From contig JBDTVG010000202.1 of assembly GCA_040007395.1 (NCBI GenBank), forward strand, positions 1-47,262: a stretch of 47,262 nt of DNA, read 5' to 3'. Positions 26,067 to 33,307 of this stretch are shown one piece after another. The DNA comes from DATGFK01 sp040007395 (lineage in GTDB: Bacteria; Chloroflexota; Anaerolineae; Aggregatilineales; UBA2796). The notes beneath the pieces were generated by a model. It saw only the letters and a list, made by a program, of their open reading frames with translations, made no database searches and had not been told where the DNA came from. How positions within the stretch are numbered: position 1 is the stretch's first letter; every line of letters begins with the position of its first letter. The position numbers and the translations under genes are program-made.

Positions 26067-26939
26067 ATGAACTCAATACTCAAAAACCCTCTGGTACAGC
26101 GGACCATGTTCTGGTTAGCAACAACCTTGGTCCTAGTTTTCTTCATGTTCCCGTTATACTGGTTGGTGATCAGTTCGTTCAAGGTACGTGGCGACGTGAC
26201 TCTGACGCCGCCAACGCTGTTTCCGTTTGTTCAATTCCAGCCTACGCTGGATAACTATATTGATATATTGACCACGACACGAGGCGGCACGACCGTTGCC
26301 AGCCCGTTCATTGGCGCGCTGGTGAACAGCATCTTAATTAGCGGAACGGCGACCTTAGTCGCGGTGCTCCTCGGCACTCTCGCAGCTTATGCGTTTTCAC
26401 GCTTCCGCATTCCCAGCGAAGGCAACCTGATGTTCTTCATCCTGAGCACGCGGATGCTGCCGCCGATAGTCGTGATCATTCCAATTTTTTTGATGTTTTC
26501 CAATTTGGGCCTGCGAAATTCTTTTGTCGGATTAACCCTGCTCTACGTGACAGCAGGACTACCCTTTGTCGTGTGGATGATGAAAGGGTTCTTCGACGAG
26601 ATTCCGCGTGAATACGAGGACGCGGCGATGATGGATGGCTACTCGCGCATTGAGGCAGTATGGAAGATTGTAATTCCTGAAGCTATCCCTGCGATGCTCT
26701 CAACTGCTGTTTTCGTTCTAATCACTGCATGGAACGAGTTTATATTTGCACTGCGGCTTAATCCCGACAAATTTTCAACCGTGCCTCCTTATCTGGTCAC
26801 TGTGATTGGTTACGGACGGCCTGAGTGGGCAAGAATGGCAGCAACATCCGTCATTTTCCTTCTGCCAATCGTTATCTTTACCGTCCTGGTCCGTAATCAC
26901 TTGCTGCGCGGCGTAACATTCGGCGCTGTGCGACGTTAG
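26067..26939 (+). CDS. CUT1-type sugar ABC transporter permease (MalG-like, cassette 3)
   Basis: A 290-aa six-span permease. The EAA loop is EIPREYEDAAMMDGYSRIEA (about 183-202), followed by VWKIVIPEAIPAM. The C-terminus HLLRGVTFGAVRR is typical of MalG-type subunits. It starts 10 bases after the MalF-like gene with a poor ribosome site, which suggests translational coupling. It docks with the ATPases encoded next. Since two different ATPases follow, each permease could contact a different one. Confidence 0.94.
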   Translation: MNSILKNPLVQRTMFWLATTLVLVFFMFPLYWLVISSFKVRGDVTLTPPTLFPFVQFQPTLDNYIDILTTTRGGTTVASPFIGALVNSILISGTATLVAVLLGTLAAYAFSRFRIPSEGNLMFFILSTRMLPPIVVIIPIFLMFSNLGLRNSFVGLTLLYVTAGLPFVVWMMKGFFDEIPREYEDAAMMDGYSRIEAVWKIVIPEAIPAMLSTAVFVLITAWNEFIFALRLNPDKFSTVPPYLVTVIGYGRPEWARMAATSVIFLLPIVIFTVLVRNHLLRGVTFGAVRR

Positions 26940-26950
26940 GAAACTCTACG

Positions 26951-28036
26951 ATGGCACAAGTCACAATTAGAAATATGGTCAAGCGTTTTGCCAATGGAGC
27001 GATAGCCGTCGATAACCTCAATCTAAGTATTCCAGATGGCGAATTCTTGGTCTTACTGGGACCGTCTGGTTGTGGTAAAACAACAACCTTACGCAGTGTT
27101 GCCGGCCTAGAGCGGCAAACGACGGGCGATATTCTCATCGGTGATCGCGTTGTCAACGACCTTCCACCGGGAATGCGGGATATTGCCTTTGTGTTCCAGT
27201 TTTATGCGCTTTATCCCCATATGTCAGTCTACGAAAACGTTGCCTTTCCACTACGTGCAGCACAGGTCAAAAAAGATGAGGTGGATCGGCGGGTGAAGCG
27301 TGTTGCTCAACAGCTCCGTATTGAGCATGTCCTACGCCGTCGTCCGAATCGGCTCTCCAGCGGTGATCAACAGCGGGTTGCGCTTGGTAGGGCGATGGTC
27401 CGCCAGCCGCAAGTGTTCTTGATGGATGAACCACTGACGAATCTCGATGCTGGCTTGCGTGCAGATATGCGTGCGGAATTAAAACACTTGCAGGCTGATC
27501 TGGGCATCACGATGATTTACGTGACCCACGATCAGACTGAAGCTATGTCGATGGGCCAACGGGTTGCGGTGATGAACCTTGGTGTTTTGCAGCAGGTTGG
27601 CGCACCGCTAGACGTGTATGAGCGCCCCAGTACACTGTTTGTAGCGGGCTTTATTGGCAATCCTCCTATGAACTTTGTGGATGTGAGACTGGACACTGGC
27701 GGGATGCTTTATGGTTCAGGATTTTCGCTTCTCCTGCCAATAGAACTCGTTGAAAAAGTCCGCAAGGAGCAAACTCAACCGGAGCTTGTATTTGGTGTTC
27801 GCGCCGAAGATGTCAGGCTGTCCAACGATTCAAAATTGGACACGCTTCAGGCTTTTGTGGCAGCAGTCGAACCACTCGGGGATGAAACGATTTATACTCT
27901 TCAAATTGGCGAGGTATTCTTCCGAGCAAGCACAACCCCGTCGGTGCGCTTCGCCCTTGGCACTCATATTGACCTATCGTTCAATATGGATCGCATTCAC
28001 CTTTTCGATGCCAAAACGCAAAAGCGAGTGATTTAA
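26951..28036 (+). CDS. Sugar ABC transporter ATPase A (MalK/UgpC-like) with altered signature motif
   Basis: A 361-aa ATPase of the CUT1 type: ABC domain (1-235) plus C-terminal OB-fold regulatory domain. Walker A is GPSGCGKTT (about 37-45), Q-loop QFYALYPHMSV, Walker B VFLMDEPLTNLD, and the H-loop histidine is intact (H193 in YVTHDQ). The signature is not the usual LSGGQ: it reads L135-S-S-G-D-Q140, with the second glycine position replaced by Ser. The next gene encodes a second ATPase with the opposite defect, so the pair probably forms a heterodimer. The start has AGGA 10 bases upstream. Confident family; the pairing is inference. Confidence 0.93.
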   Translation: MAQVTIRNMVKRFANGAIAVDNLNLSIPDGEFLVLLGPSGCGKTTTLRSVAGLERQTTGDILIGDRVVNDLPPGMRDIAFVFQFYALYPHMSVYENVAFPLRAAQVKKDEVDRRVKRVAQQLRIEHVLRRRPNRLSSGDQQRVALGRAMVRQPQVFLMDEPLTNLDAGLRADMRAELKHLQADLGITMIYVTHDQTEAMSMGQRVAVMNLGVLQQVGAPLDVYERPSTLFVAGFIGNPPMNFVDVRLDTGGMLYGSGFSLLLPIELVEKVRKEQTQPELVFGVRAEDVRLSNDSKLDTLQAFVAAVEPLGDETIYTLQIGEVFFRASTTPSVRFALGTHIDLSFNMDRIHLFDAKTQKRVI

Positions 28037-28040
28037 CGCA

Positions 28041-29126
28041 ATGTCATCCATTTCAGTAAGAAAAGTCACTAAACAGTTTGGCTCAAATGTTGCGCTCAAT
28101 GAGGTAAGCCTAGACATTGATGACCGCGAGTTTGTGGTCTTGCTCGGCCCAACAGGTGCAGGCAAAACGACGCTACTTCGCTGTGTGGCGGGACTGGAGC
28201 GTTTGGACAATGGCGACATTTTTATTGAACAGCAAAATGTAAAAAGTCAGGCTCCTGCTGAGCGCGACTTGGCTTTTGTGTTCCAGAACTACGCCCTGTA
28301 TCCACGCAAAACAGTCTATCAGAATATTGCCTTTCCGCTGGAAGCGCGCGCCGCGACCAAGCCAGAGATCGAAGCAGAAGTCAAAAAGGTGGCTGAGGTG
28401 CTGCACATTGGGCATCTGCTGGATCGCCGACCGGCACAGCTTTCTGGAGGTGAGCAACAACGTGTTGCACTTGGTCGGGCAATGGTACGGCGTCCGCACG
28501 CTTTCCTGATGGACGAGCCGTTAACCAATCTGGACTTTAAACTGCGCACCCAGATGCGTTCTGAACTCAAACGGATTCAGCGCGAACTCAACGAGACTTT
28601 TTTCTATGTGACCAACGATCAGGTTGAGGCGATGTCAATGGCGGATCGGATCGCAGTCCTCAACAGAGGGGTGATACAGCAAGTCGGGCTACCTCAGGAT
28701 GTGTACGAACACCCCGTTAATCTCTTTGTAGCAAGCTTTATTGGCAGCCCACGTATGAATTTGATCCAATGTTCACTAGACACGAATTCCATGGACCTTG
28801 TCGATTCCAGCGGAGCATGGCGTGTGCCAGTCCCGGCACAATACCGTGAAAAGCTGTCGGCAGCGGTCAACACGGATTCTTTATTGTTGGGGGTACGTGC
28901 CGAGGATGTCTTGATTTCGGCTGAAAACAGCGGCATTTCAGGCGATGTGTATGTTGTTGAACCACTTGGTGATCGCATAATCTACGATATTCGTGTTGGC
29001 ACCAGCATGGTAAAGGTCAAGACACCGCCTACCTATCGCGTTCAAACCGGTAGTCAATTGAATATTGTGTTCAACATGGATCGGGTTCACATATTCGATG
29101 CAAGAACCCAGCAGGCACTTATTTAG
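28041..29126 (+). CDS. Sugar ABC transporter ATPase B (MalK/UgpC-like) lacking the H-loop histidine
   Basis: A 361-aa ATPase of the same length and layout as the preceding one, but clearly diverged. Walker A is GPTGAGKTT, Q-loop FQNYALYPRKTV, signature intact (LSGGEQQR, residues 134-141), Walker B AFLMDEPLTNLD. The switch histidine is replaced by Asn (N192 in YVTNDQVEAM), encoded by AAC at 28614-28616. The C-terminal OB-type domain is present (LLGVRAEDV, VVEPLGDRIIYD). It starts 4 bases after the previous stop, so both are made together. Two ATPases per importer is also known for the glycerol transporter GlpSTPQUV of Rhizobium. Confidence 0.93.
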   Translation: MSSISVRKVTKQFGSNVALNEVSLDIDDREFVVLLGPTGAGKTTLLRCVAGLERLDNGDIFIEQQNVKSQAPAERDLAFVFQNYALYPRKTVYQNIAFPLEARAATKPEIEAEVKKVAEVLHIGHLLDRRPAQLSGGEQQRVALGRAMVRRPHAFLMDEPLTNLDFKLRTQMRSELKRIQRELNETFFYVTNDQVEAMSMADRIAVLNRGVIQQVGLPQDVYEHPVNLFVASFIGSPRMNLIQCSLDTNSMDLVDSSGAWRVPVPAQYREKLSAAVNTDSLLLGVRAEDVLISAENSGISGDVYVVEPLGDRIIYDIRVGTSMVKVKTPPTYRVQTGSQLNIVFNMDRVHIFDARTQQALI

Positions 29127-29176
29127 GGCAGATTTGCGTTTCGTGCATCAGCTATTATTTATGATAGGAGCATAGC

Positions 29177-30175
29177 ATGACAAGACCTATTACCCTTTTT
29201 ACTGGTCAGTGGGCCGATCTGACGCTCGATACGGTTGCCGAAAAAGCTGCCGCCATCGGCTACAATGGGCTGGAGTTGGCCTGTTGGGGCGACCACTTTG
29301 ATGTGAGCAAGGCGCTCTCCGATGACAGTTATATCCGTACCCGCCACGATATATTGGAAAAACACAAGCTAAGCTATTTTGCCATTAGTACCCATCTGGT
29401 TGGGCAGGCCGTCTGTGACCCGATCGACGAACGCCATAAAGGGATTTTGCCTGCGCATGTCTGGGGCGACGGCAAGCCAGAGGGTGTGCGGCAGCGGGCT
29501 GCCGAGGAAGTCAAAAACACGGCCCGCGCTGCCACCAAGTTTGGTGTTAAGGTCGTCAATGGGTTTACTGGCAGCAGTGTGTGGCACATGCTCTATTCGT
29601 TTCCTCCTACTGATCTTAGCCTGATCGACGCTGGCTACAAGGATTTTGCGGACCGATGGAACCCAATCCTTGATGTGTTCGATGAAGTCGGCGTGCGTTT
29701 CGCATTGGAAGTCCACCCAACCGAGATCGCCTACGACATTTATACAACCGAAAAGACCTTGGAGGCCGTTAGGCACCGACCTGCTTTTGGAATCAACTTT
29801 GACCCAAGCCATTTGCACCATCAGTTTGTCGATCCCGTCATCTTCCTAGAAGAGTTTGCGGATTGCATCTATCACGTCCACATCAAAGATTCGATCCGGC
29901 GCTTAGATGGGCGGCACAGCATCCTAGGCTCGCATCTTGCATTTGGTGATCGAAGGCGTGGTTGGGATTTTGTCTCGCCGGGACGGGGGGGCGTGGACTT
30001 CGAGCAAATTGTGCGGACCCTCAACCAGATCGGCTATGCTGGCCCACTCTCTGTCGAATGGGAAGACAGTGGAATGCAGCGCGAACGCGGAGCAGCAGAG
30101 GCACTTGAACTCGTTAAACGTGTCAATTTCTCGGCCTCTGATCAGGCCTTTGACGCCGCATTTTCCAACAAATAA
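29177..30175 (+). CDS. Sugar isomerase/epimerase (AP-endonuclease-2-like TIM barrel)
   Basis: A 332-aa cytosolic TIM-barrel enzyme of the xylose-isomerase-like family. Visible elements are AAAIGYNGLELACWGDHFDV, the metal ligand Glu in VRFALEVHPTEIAYD, the Asp/His of FGINFDPSHLHHQ, YHVHIKDS, and the late Glu in YAGPLSVEWEDSGM. These give the usual Glu-Asp-His-Glu metal site. It would isomerise or epimerise a sugar or inositol-type substrate. AGGAG lies 7 bases before the ATG. It lies between the importer and a Gfo/Idh/MocA dehydrogenase, a pairing common in catabolism of keto-sugars or inositol. The exact reaction cannot be assigned. Confidence 0.9.
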   Translation: MTRPITLFTGQWADLTLDTVAEKAAAIGYNGLELACWGDHFDVSKALSDDSYIRTRHDILEKHKLSYFAISTHLVGQAVCDPIDERHKGILPAHVWGDGKPEGVRQRAAEEVKNTARAATKFGVKVVNGFTGSSVWHMLYSFPPTDLSLIDAGYKDFADRWNPILDVFDEVGVRFALEVHPTEIAYDIYTTEKTLEAVRHRPAFGINFDPSHLHHQFVDPVIFLEEFADCIYHVHIKDSIRRLDGRHSILGSHLAFGDRRRGWDFVSPGRGGVDFEQIVRTLNQIGYAGPLSVEWEDSGMQRERGAAEALELVKRVNFSASDQAFDAAFSNK

Positions 30176-30186
30176 AGAGGGCAATC

Positions 30187-31380
30187 ATGAGCGACAAGGA
30201 AGTTGGCTTTGTAAGTATGGCGGGACCACAGGCTAGCGGGGATGCACCCACAGTCGGCATTGGTATGTTAGGGTACGCGTTTATGGGCAAGGCTCACACC
30301 AACGCCTATAAGACGCTTCCCTATATGATGTACCCACCGGTTGCATTACCGCGACTAGTAGGCATCGCGGGACGAAATGTGGCTGCGGTTAGCGAGGCTG
30401 CTCGTCGCTATGGCTATGAGCAGTACTATACTGACTGGCGCGAAATGCTTAAGAACCCGGATATCCAGTTGTTTGACAACAGCGGTCCCAATGATGCTCA
30501 TGTTGAGCCGTGCATCTCAGCGGCCCAAGCAGGCAAGCATGTCTTCTGCGAAAAGCCGTTAGGCCGATCAGCCGCCGAATCCAAGCAAATGCTTGATGCA
30601 GTGACCAAAGCAGGAGTCAAACATATGTGTGCGTTCAACTACCGTTTTGTTCCGGCAGTTCGGCAGATACGTGAACTGATCGAGCGTGGCGCGCTGGGCC
30701 AAATCTATCACTTTCGCGCCTCCTACCTGCAAGAGTGGATCGCTGACCCAGACTTCCCGATGGTCTGGCGGCTCGATAAAAATATTGCCGGGAGTGGCGC
30801 GCTCGGCGATCTGGGCGCACATATCATCGATCTGGCGCGTTTTTTGGTTGGCGAGCCGGCGCGTTTGATGGCGATGACCAAAACGTTTATCAAGGACCGT
30901 CCTAGCGATGGCGGGGGGCGGCAGCAGGTAACAGTTGATGATGCTTTTGTGGCGACGGTGGAGTTCGCTAATGGTGCGTTAGGTACATTGGAATCAACCC
31001 GATTTGCGCCGGGGCGGCGAAATCACAACACCTTCGAGATTAACGCCGAACACGGCAGCATCTCCTTCAATCTTGAGCGTATGAATGAAATGGAGGTGTT
31101 CTGGAAGGATAGCAAGCCGCGCGAGACTCAGGGCTTCACCAATGTATTGGTCAGCGAGTCGTTCCATCCTTGGTGGAAGAACTGGTGGCCACAAGGACAT
31201 ATCATTGGATGGGAGCATACATTTGTACACGAGATCGATCACCTGCTGAATGCTATTGTCAATAACACTGATGTGGCGCCTTACGGAGCCACATTCGAAG
31301 ACGGTTATCGTGCATCGGTAATCTGTGATGCCGTTGTGCAATCGGCGGAAACTGGGCGCGCCGTCGATATTAAATACTAA
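30187..31380 (+). CDS. Gfo/Idh/MocA family NAD(P)-dependent oxidoreductase
   Basis: A 397-aa dehydrogenase. The Rossmann dinucleotide motif is VGIGMLGYAFMGKAH (about 19-33). The catalytic-lysine motif is FCEKPLG (about 121-127). The C-terminal alpha/beta domain contains GSGALGDLGAHIIDLARFL with the conserved Asp/His pair. The chain is slightly longer than many members because of an N-terminal extension of about 17 residues. It starts 11 bases after the isomerase gene, so it oxidises or reduces a sugar handled by the same operon. An intact example is useful because a different (SDR) dehydrogenase gene is broken just upstream of the cassette. Confidence 0.93.
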   Translation: MSDKEVGFVSMAGPQASGDAPTVGIGMLGYAFMGKAHTNAYKTLPYMMYPPVALPRLVGIAGRNVAAVSEAARRYGYEQYYTDWREMLKNPDIQLFDNSGPNDAHVEPCISAAQAGKHVFCEKPLGRSAAESKQMLDAVTKAGVKHMCAFNYRFVPAVRQIRELIERGALGQIYHFRASYLQEWIADPDFPMVWRLDKNIAGSGALGDLGAHIIDLARFLVGEPARLMAMTKTFIKDRPSDGGGRQQVTVDDAFVATVEFANGALGTLESTRFAPGRRNHNTFEINAEHGSISFNLERMNEMEVFWKDSKPRETQGFTNVLVSESFHPWWKNWWPQGHIIGWEHTFVHEIDHLLNAIVNNTDVAPYGATFEDGYRASVICDAVVQSAETGRAVDIKY

Positions 31381-31451
31381 AAGCTGCTCTCTACCTTCCC
31401 CATCTGAAGGGGGTAGTAGCGTGCTCAAGCAACATCAGAGGAGGTGGATGT

Positions 31452-31655
31452 ATGTCTGTAGAGCTTCATCGTTTGCTTGAACGAATTGCGATTATCATGA
31501 TGCTAACAGGGATTATTGGTATGTTCCAACCCTGGATTTTTGATCTCTTCGGGTGGGGCTTTTTGCTGCTGCTCTTTAGCACCCTAGCCTTTACAATCAT
31601 TTCCAATATTGTGCCTCGTCGTAGTGAGAACTTCGCATCAGAAATCTCAGTTTGA
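31452..31655 (+). CDS. Small two-span membrane protein
   Basis: A 67-aa protein with two hydrophobic segments (about 12-25 and 33-52: IIMMLTGIIGMF and GWGFLLLLFSTLAFTIIS) joined by a short PWIFDLFGW turn. A GAGGAGG ribosome site lies a few bases before the ATG, the best in the neighbourhood, which supports a real gene. It follows the dehydrogenase by about 70 bases and is followed by a stem-loop, so it may be the last gene of the operon. No family is recognised; it could stabilise a membrane complex. Confidence 0.65.
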   Translation: MSVELHRLLERIAIIMMLTGIIGMFQPWIFDLFGWGFLLLLFSTLAFTIISNIVPRRSENFASEISV

Positions 31656-31690
31656 GAATTCGTAGTAATCTGGGATAGGTTTGGTGTGTG

Positions 31691-31738
31691 CTGGCTACTT
31701 AACGCATCTGAGCCGAGAATCATGCGTTAGGTAGCCAG
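31691..31738 (+). terminator. Stem-loop at the end of cassette 3
   Basis: CTGGCTACTTAACGCAT (31691-31707) pairs with ATGCGTTAGGTAGCCAG (31722-31738), 17 bases with one G-T pair and a 14-base loop. It lies 36 bases after the small membrane protein. There is only TT after it, so termination is probable by position but not proven by a T-run. Confidence 0.55.
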
Positions 31739-32022
31739 TTGGTAGTGATGATGCAAACCTACGGGGATCACTTAATGGATCTGCGCTGATTTTTCCTGCA
31801 AGGCTGCTATCATCTTCCTTATCGACCACGCCTCAACCCCAAAAGGATAATCTCATGGTACTGATCAGGATCTTACGTTAGGTCGTCGCACTCGTGTTGC
31901 CTAGTGTTAACCGGGTTGAAGAACAAGTGAAAGCGTGGACGAAACCGGGCGCAGAGAGCTATCATGGGAGGTAAGGTCGCCGACTTGGTGAAGAGAAAGC
32001 CACAGTTGATTGTCTAGAACGC

Positions 32023-32375
32023 CTTTTGCGCCAGCAACTGATTGTGCTCAAGCGGCAAGTCGGGCAACCCAAGCTCACAACAAGGGTGGTGGACTATTGG
32101 TGGCACTGGCAGCGTGCGCAGCGAGTGGCTAGATTTCGTGCTGATTGTAGGCGAGACTCCGGCACGAAGGATCCTTCGCAAGTCTGTGGCCTTCTTCAAT
32201 CCCGCCCGTCCACATCAAGGGATCGATCAACACAGTACGTTACCAACCGAGGTTACCTCAGTAACCCTCAACGCATGTGCTGAGGTGATTGCCCTCCCTA
32301 ATCTAGGCGGCTTTGCAGCACGACTATCGTTGGATTGTTTAATGGGAAAACTCGGACGGATACGTTATCTGACCC
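32023..32375 (+). pseudogene. Transposase remnant with large internal deletion (copy C)
   Basis: From 32023 the frame reads LLRQQLIVLKRQVGQPKLT, the usual N-terminal part of this transposase type. It then jumps, in another frame, to SVRSEWLDFVLIVGETPARR, RPHQGIDQH and NACAEVIALPNLGG. Most of the protein, including the catalytic core, is gone. The shared non-coding tail ends at about 32375, inside the 3' end of the FHA gene on the other strand. The 31739-32022 stretch before it holds no gene and may contain the decayed left end of the element. Confidence 0.8.
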
Positions 32376-33024
32376 CAGCGTCCAAGACAAAGGTAAATTC
32401 AACATAGATTTTGCCGCCTAAACGCACGCTTGAATTGTTGCGAAGATCTTTCGGCTCTCCGAACGTGATCTTTTGCCCATCAACCCATACCGGATTGTGA
32501 TCGTTTAGCTGCTCAATGTAATAGCGCCCGTCCCGATAGGTGATGATAGCATGGCGACCGGACACATAGCCCGCGTTGACGATTGCGTCTGACTCTGAAG
32601 CCACGTCAACCATGAGATCGTCGTCCGTCTGGTTAGGCTTGCGCCGACCCAGAACCGCCGGGAAGCGATCCAATACAAATTCGCGGCCTGTGCTGGTTTC
32701 GATTAGCGAGGCCACGGCACCATTGTCTTCATGGAAGTAGCCAAAGCGCAGTACATCGCTGACCAACTCATGAATCTGAGTCGCTGGGTCAATGGCCTGA
32801 TCGGTATTGATGCCCATCTTGGGAACAGGTCCATAATAGAAGGCGTAGTTACCATCTTCGTTTAGATCTTTGACATTTTTGAGTGTCTCGGTAATCAGAT
32901 CCTTGATGGTCAGGGTAGAACGTGCCAGTACTTCCTTTTGCTCCTCGAAGATATTGAGGTACAACGGGCGGTGGCTGTCTTTCAATTGTGCTTTCAGATG
33001 GGTTCTTAGGGTATCAATGTTCAT
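32365..33024 (-). CDS. FHA-domain protein with possible ubiquitin-like N-terminus; C-terminus altered by IS scar
   Basis: A 219-aa cytosolic protein. Residues about 110-210 are an FHA phosphothreonine-binding domain: FPAVLGRRKPN, VSGRHAIITY, RYYIEQLNDHNPVWVDGQ and SSVRLGGKIYVEFT. Residues about 18-95 (LYLNIFEEQKEVLARSTLTI, DLI, then GINTDQAIDP and IHELVSDVLRFGY) have the strand-helix rhythm of a ubiquitin-like fold, as in the T7SS protein YukD/EsaB; this is inference. Its ATG overlaps the stop of the 90-aa gene (TAATG), so it is the third gene of the EssC operon. The last codons and stop lie within the IS copy C tail, so the original C-terminus has been cut or replaced. Confidence 0.8.
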   Translation of the reverse strand: MNIDTLRTHLKAQLKDSHRPLYLNIFEEQKEVLARSTLTIKDLITETLKNVKDLNEDGNYAFYYGPVPKMGINTDQAIDPATQIHELVSDVLRFGYFHEDNGAVASLIETSTGREFVLDRFPAVLGRRKPNQTDDDLMVDVASESDAIVNAGYVSGRHAIITYRDGRYYIEQLNDHNPVWVDGQKITFGEPKDLRNNSSVRLGGKIYVEFTFVLDAGVR

Positions 33025-33296
33025 TATAGCGCTCCATAGCGGGCCGCCATTTCAATGATGCCTTGATCGGTAACAGCCTCAAAATTTTCCATCGGCACTT
33101 GCATGATCTCTGCCAATGTCCAGCGAATGTTGTACATCGTCTCCTCGTCAGGGACGATAATATCGTGCATGATCGCCAATTCTACTGCGCCTTCATCAGA
33201 TAAATTATCTAGGTCATTCCACGTTAGCCCTAGGTTTTCTGCTAGGATTTCACGTAGTTCCATCATCTCGTCGTCTGTATAGTTGAAATAGTTCAT
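33024..33296 (-). CDS. 90-aa protein of two repeats shared with the EssC-like C-terminus
   Basis: An acidic 90-aa protein made of two copies of a ~34-residue motif. Copy 1 (about 13-47) runs LREILAENLGL...LSDEGAVELA and copy 2 (about 57-90) IRWTLAEIMQVP...VTDQGIIEMA. The last 36 residues of the neighbouring EssC-like ATPase carry a third copy (IREALAADMSVP...ITDEGIIEMA). Key shared positions are the R.xLA start, the hydrophobic turn, (S/T)D(E/Q)G and E(L/M)A. I know no named domain for this. GGAGG lies 5 bases before the ATG, and the gene starts 11 bases after the ATPase stop. A binding partner or adaptor of the secretion motor is the natural inference. Confidence 0.8.
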   Translation of the reverse strand: MNYFNYTDDEMMELREILAENLGLTWNDLDNLSDEGAVELAIMHDIIVPDEETMYNIRWTLAEIMQVPMENFEAVTDQGIIEMAARYGAL

Positions 33297-33307
33297 CGGA
33301 ACCTCCG

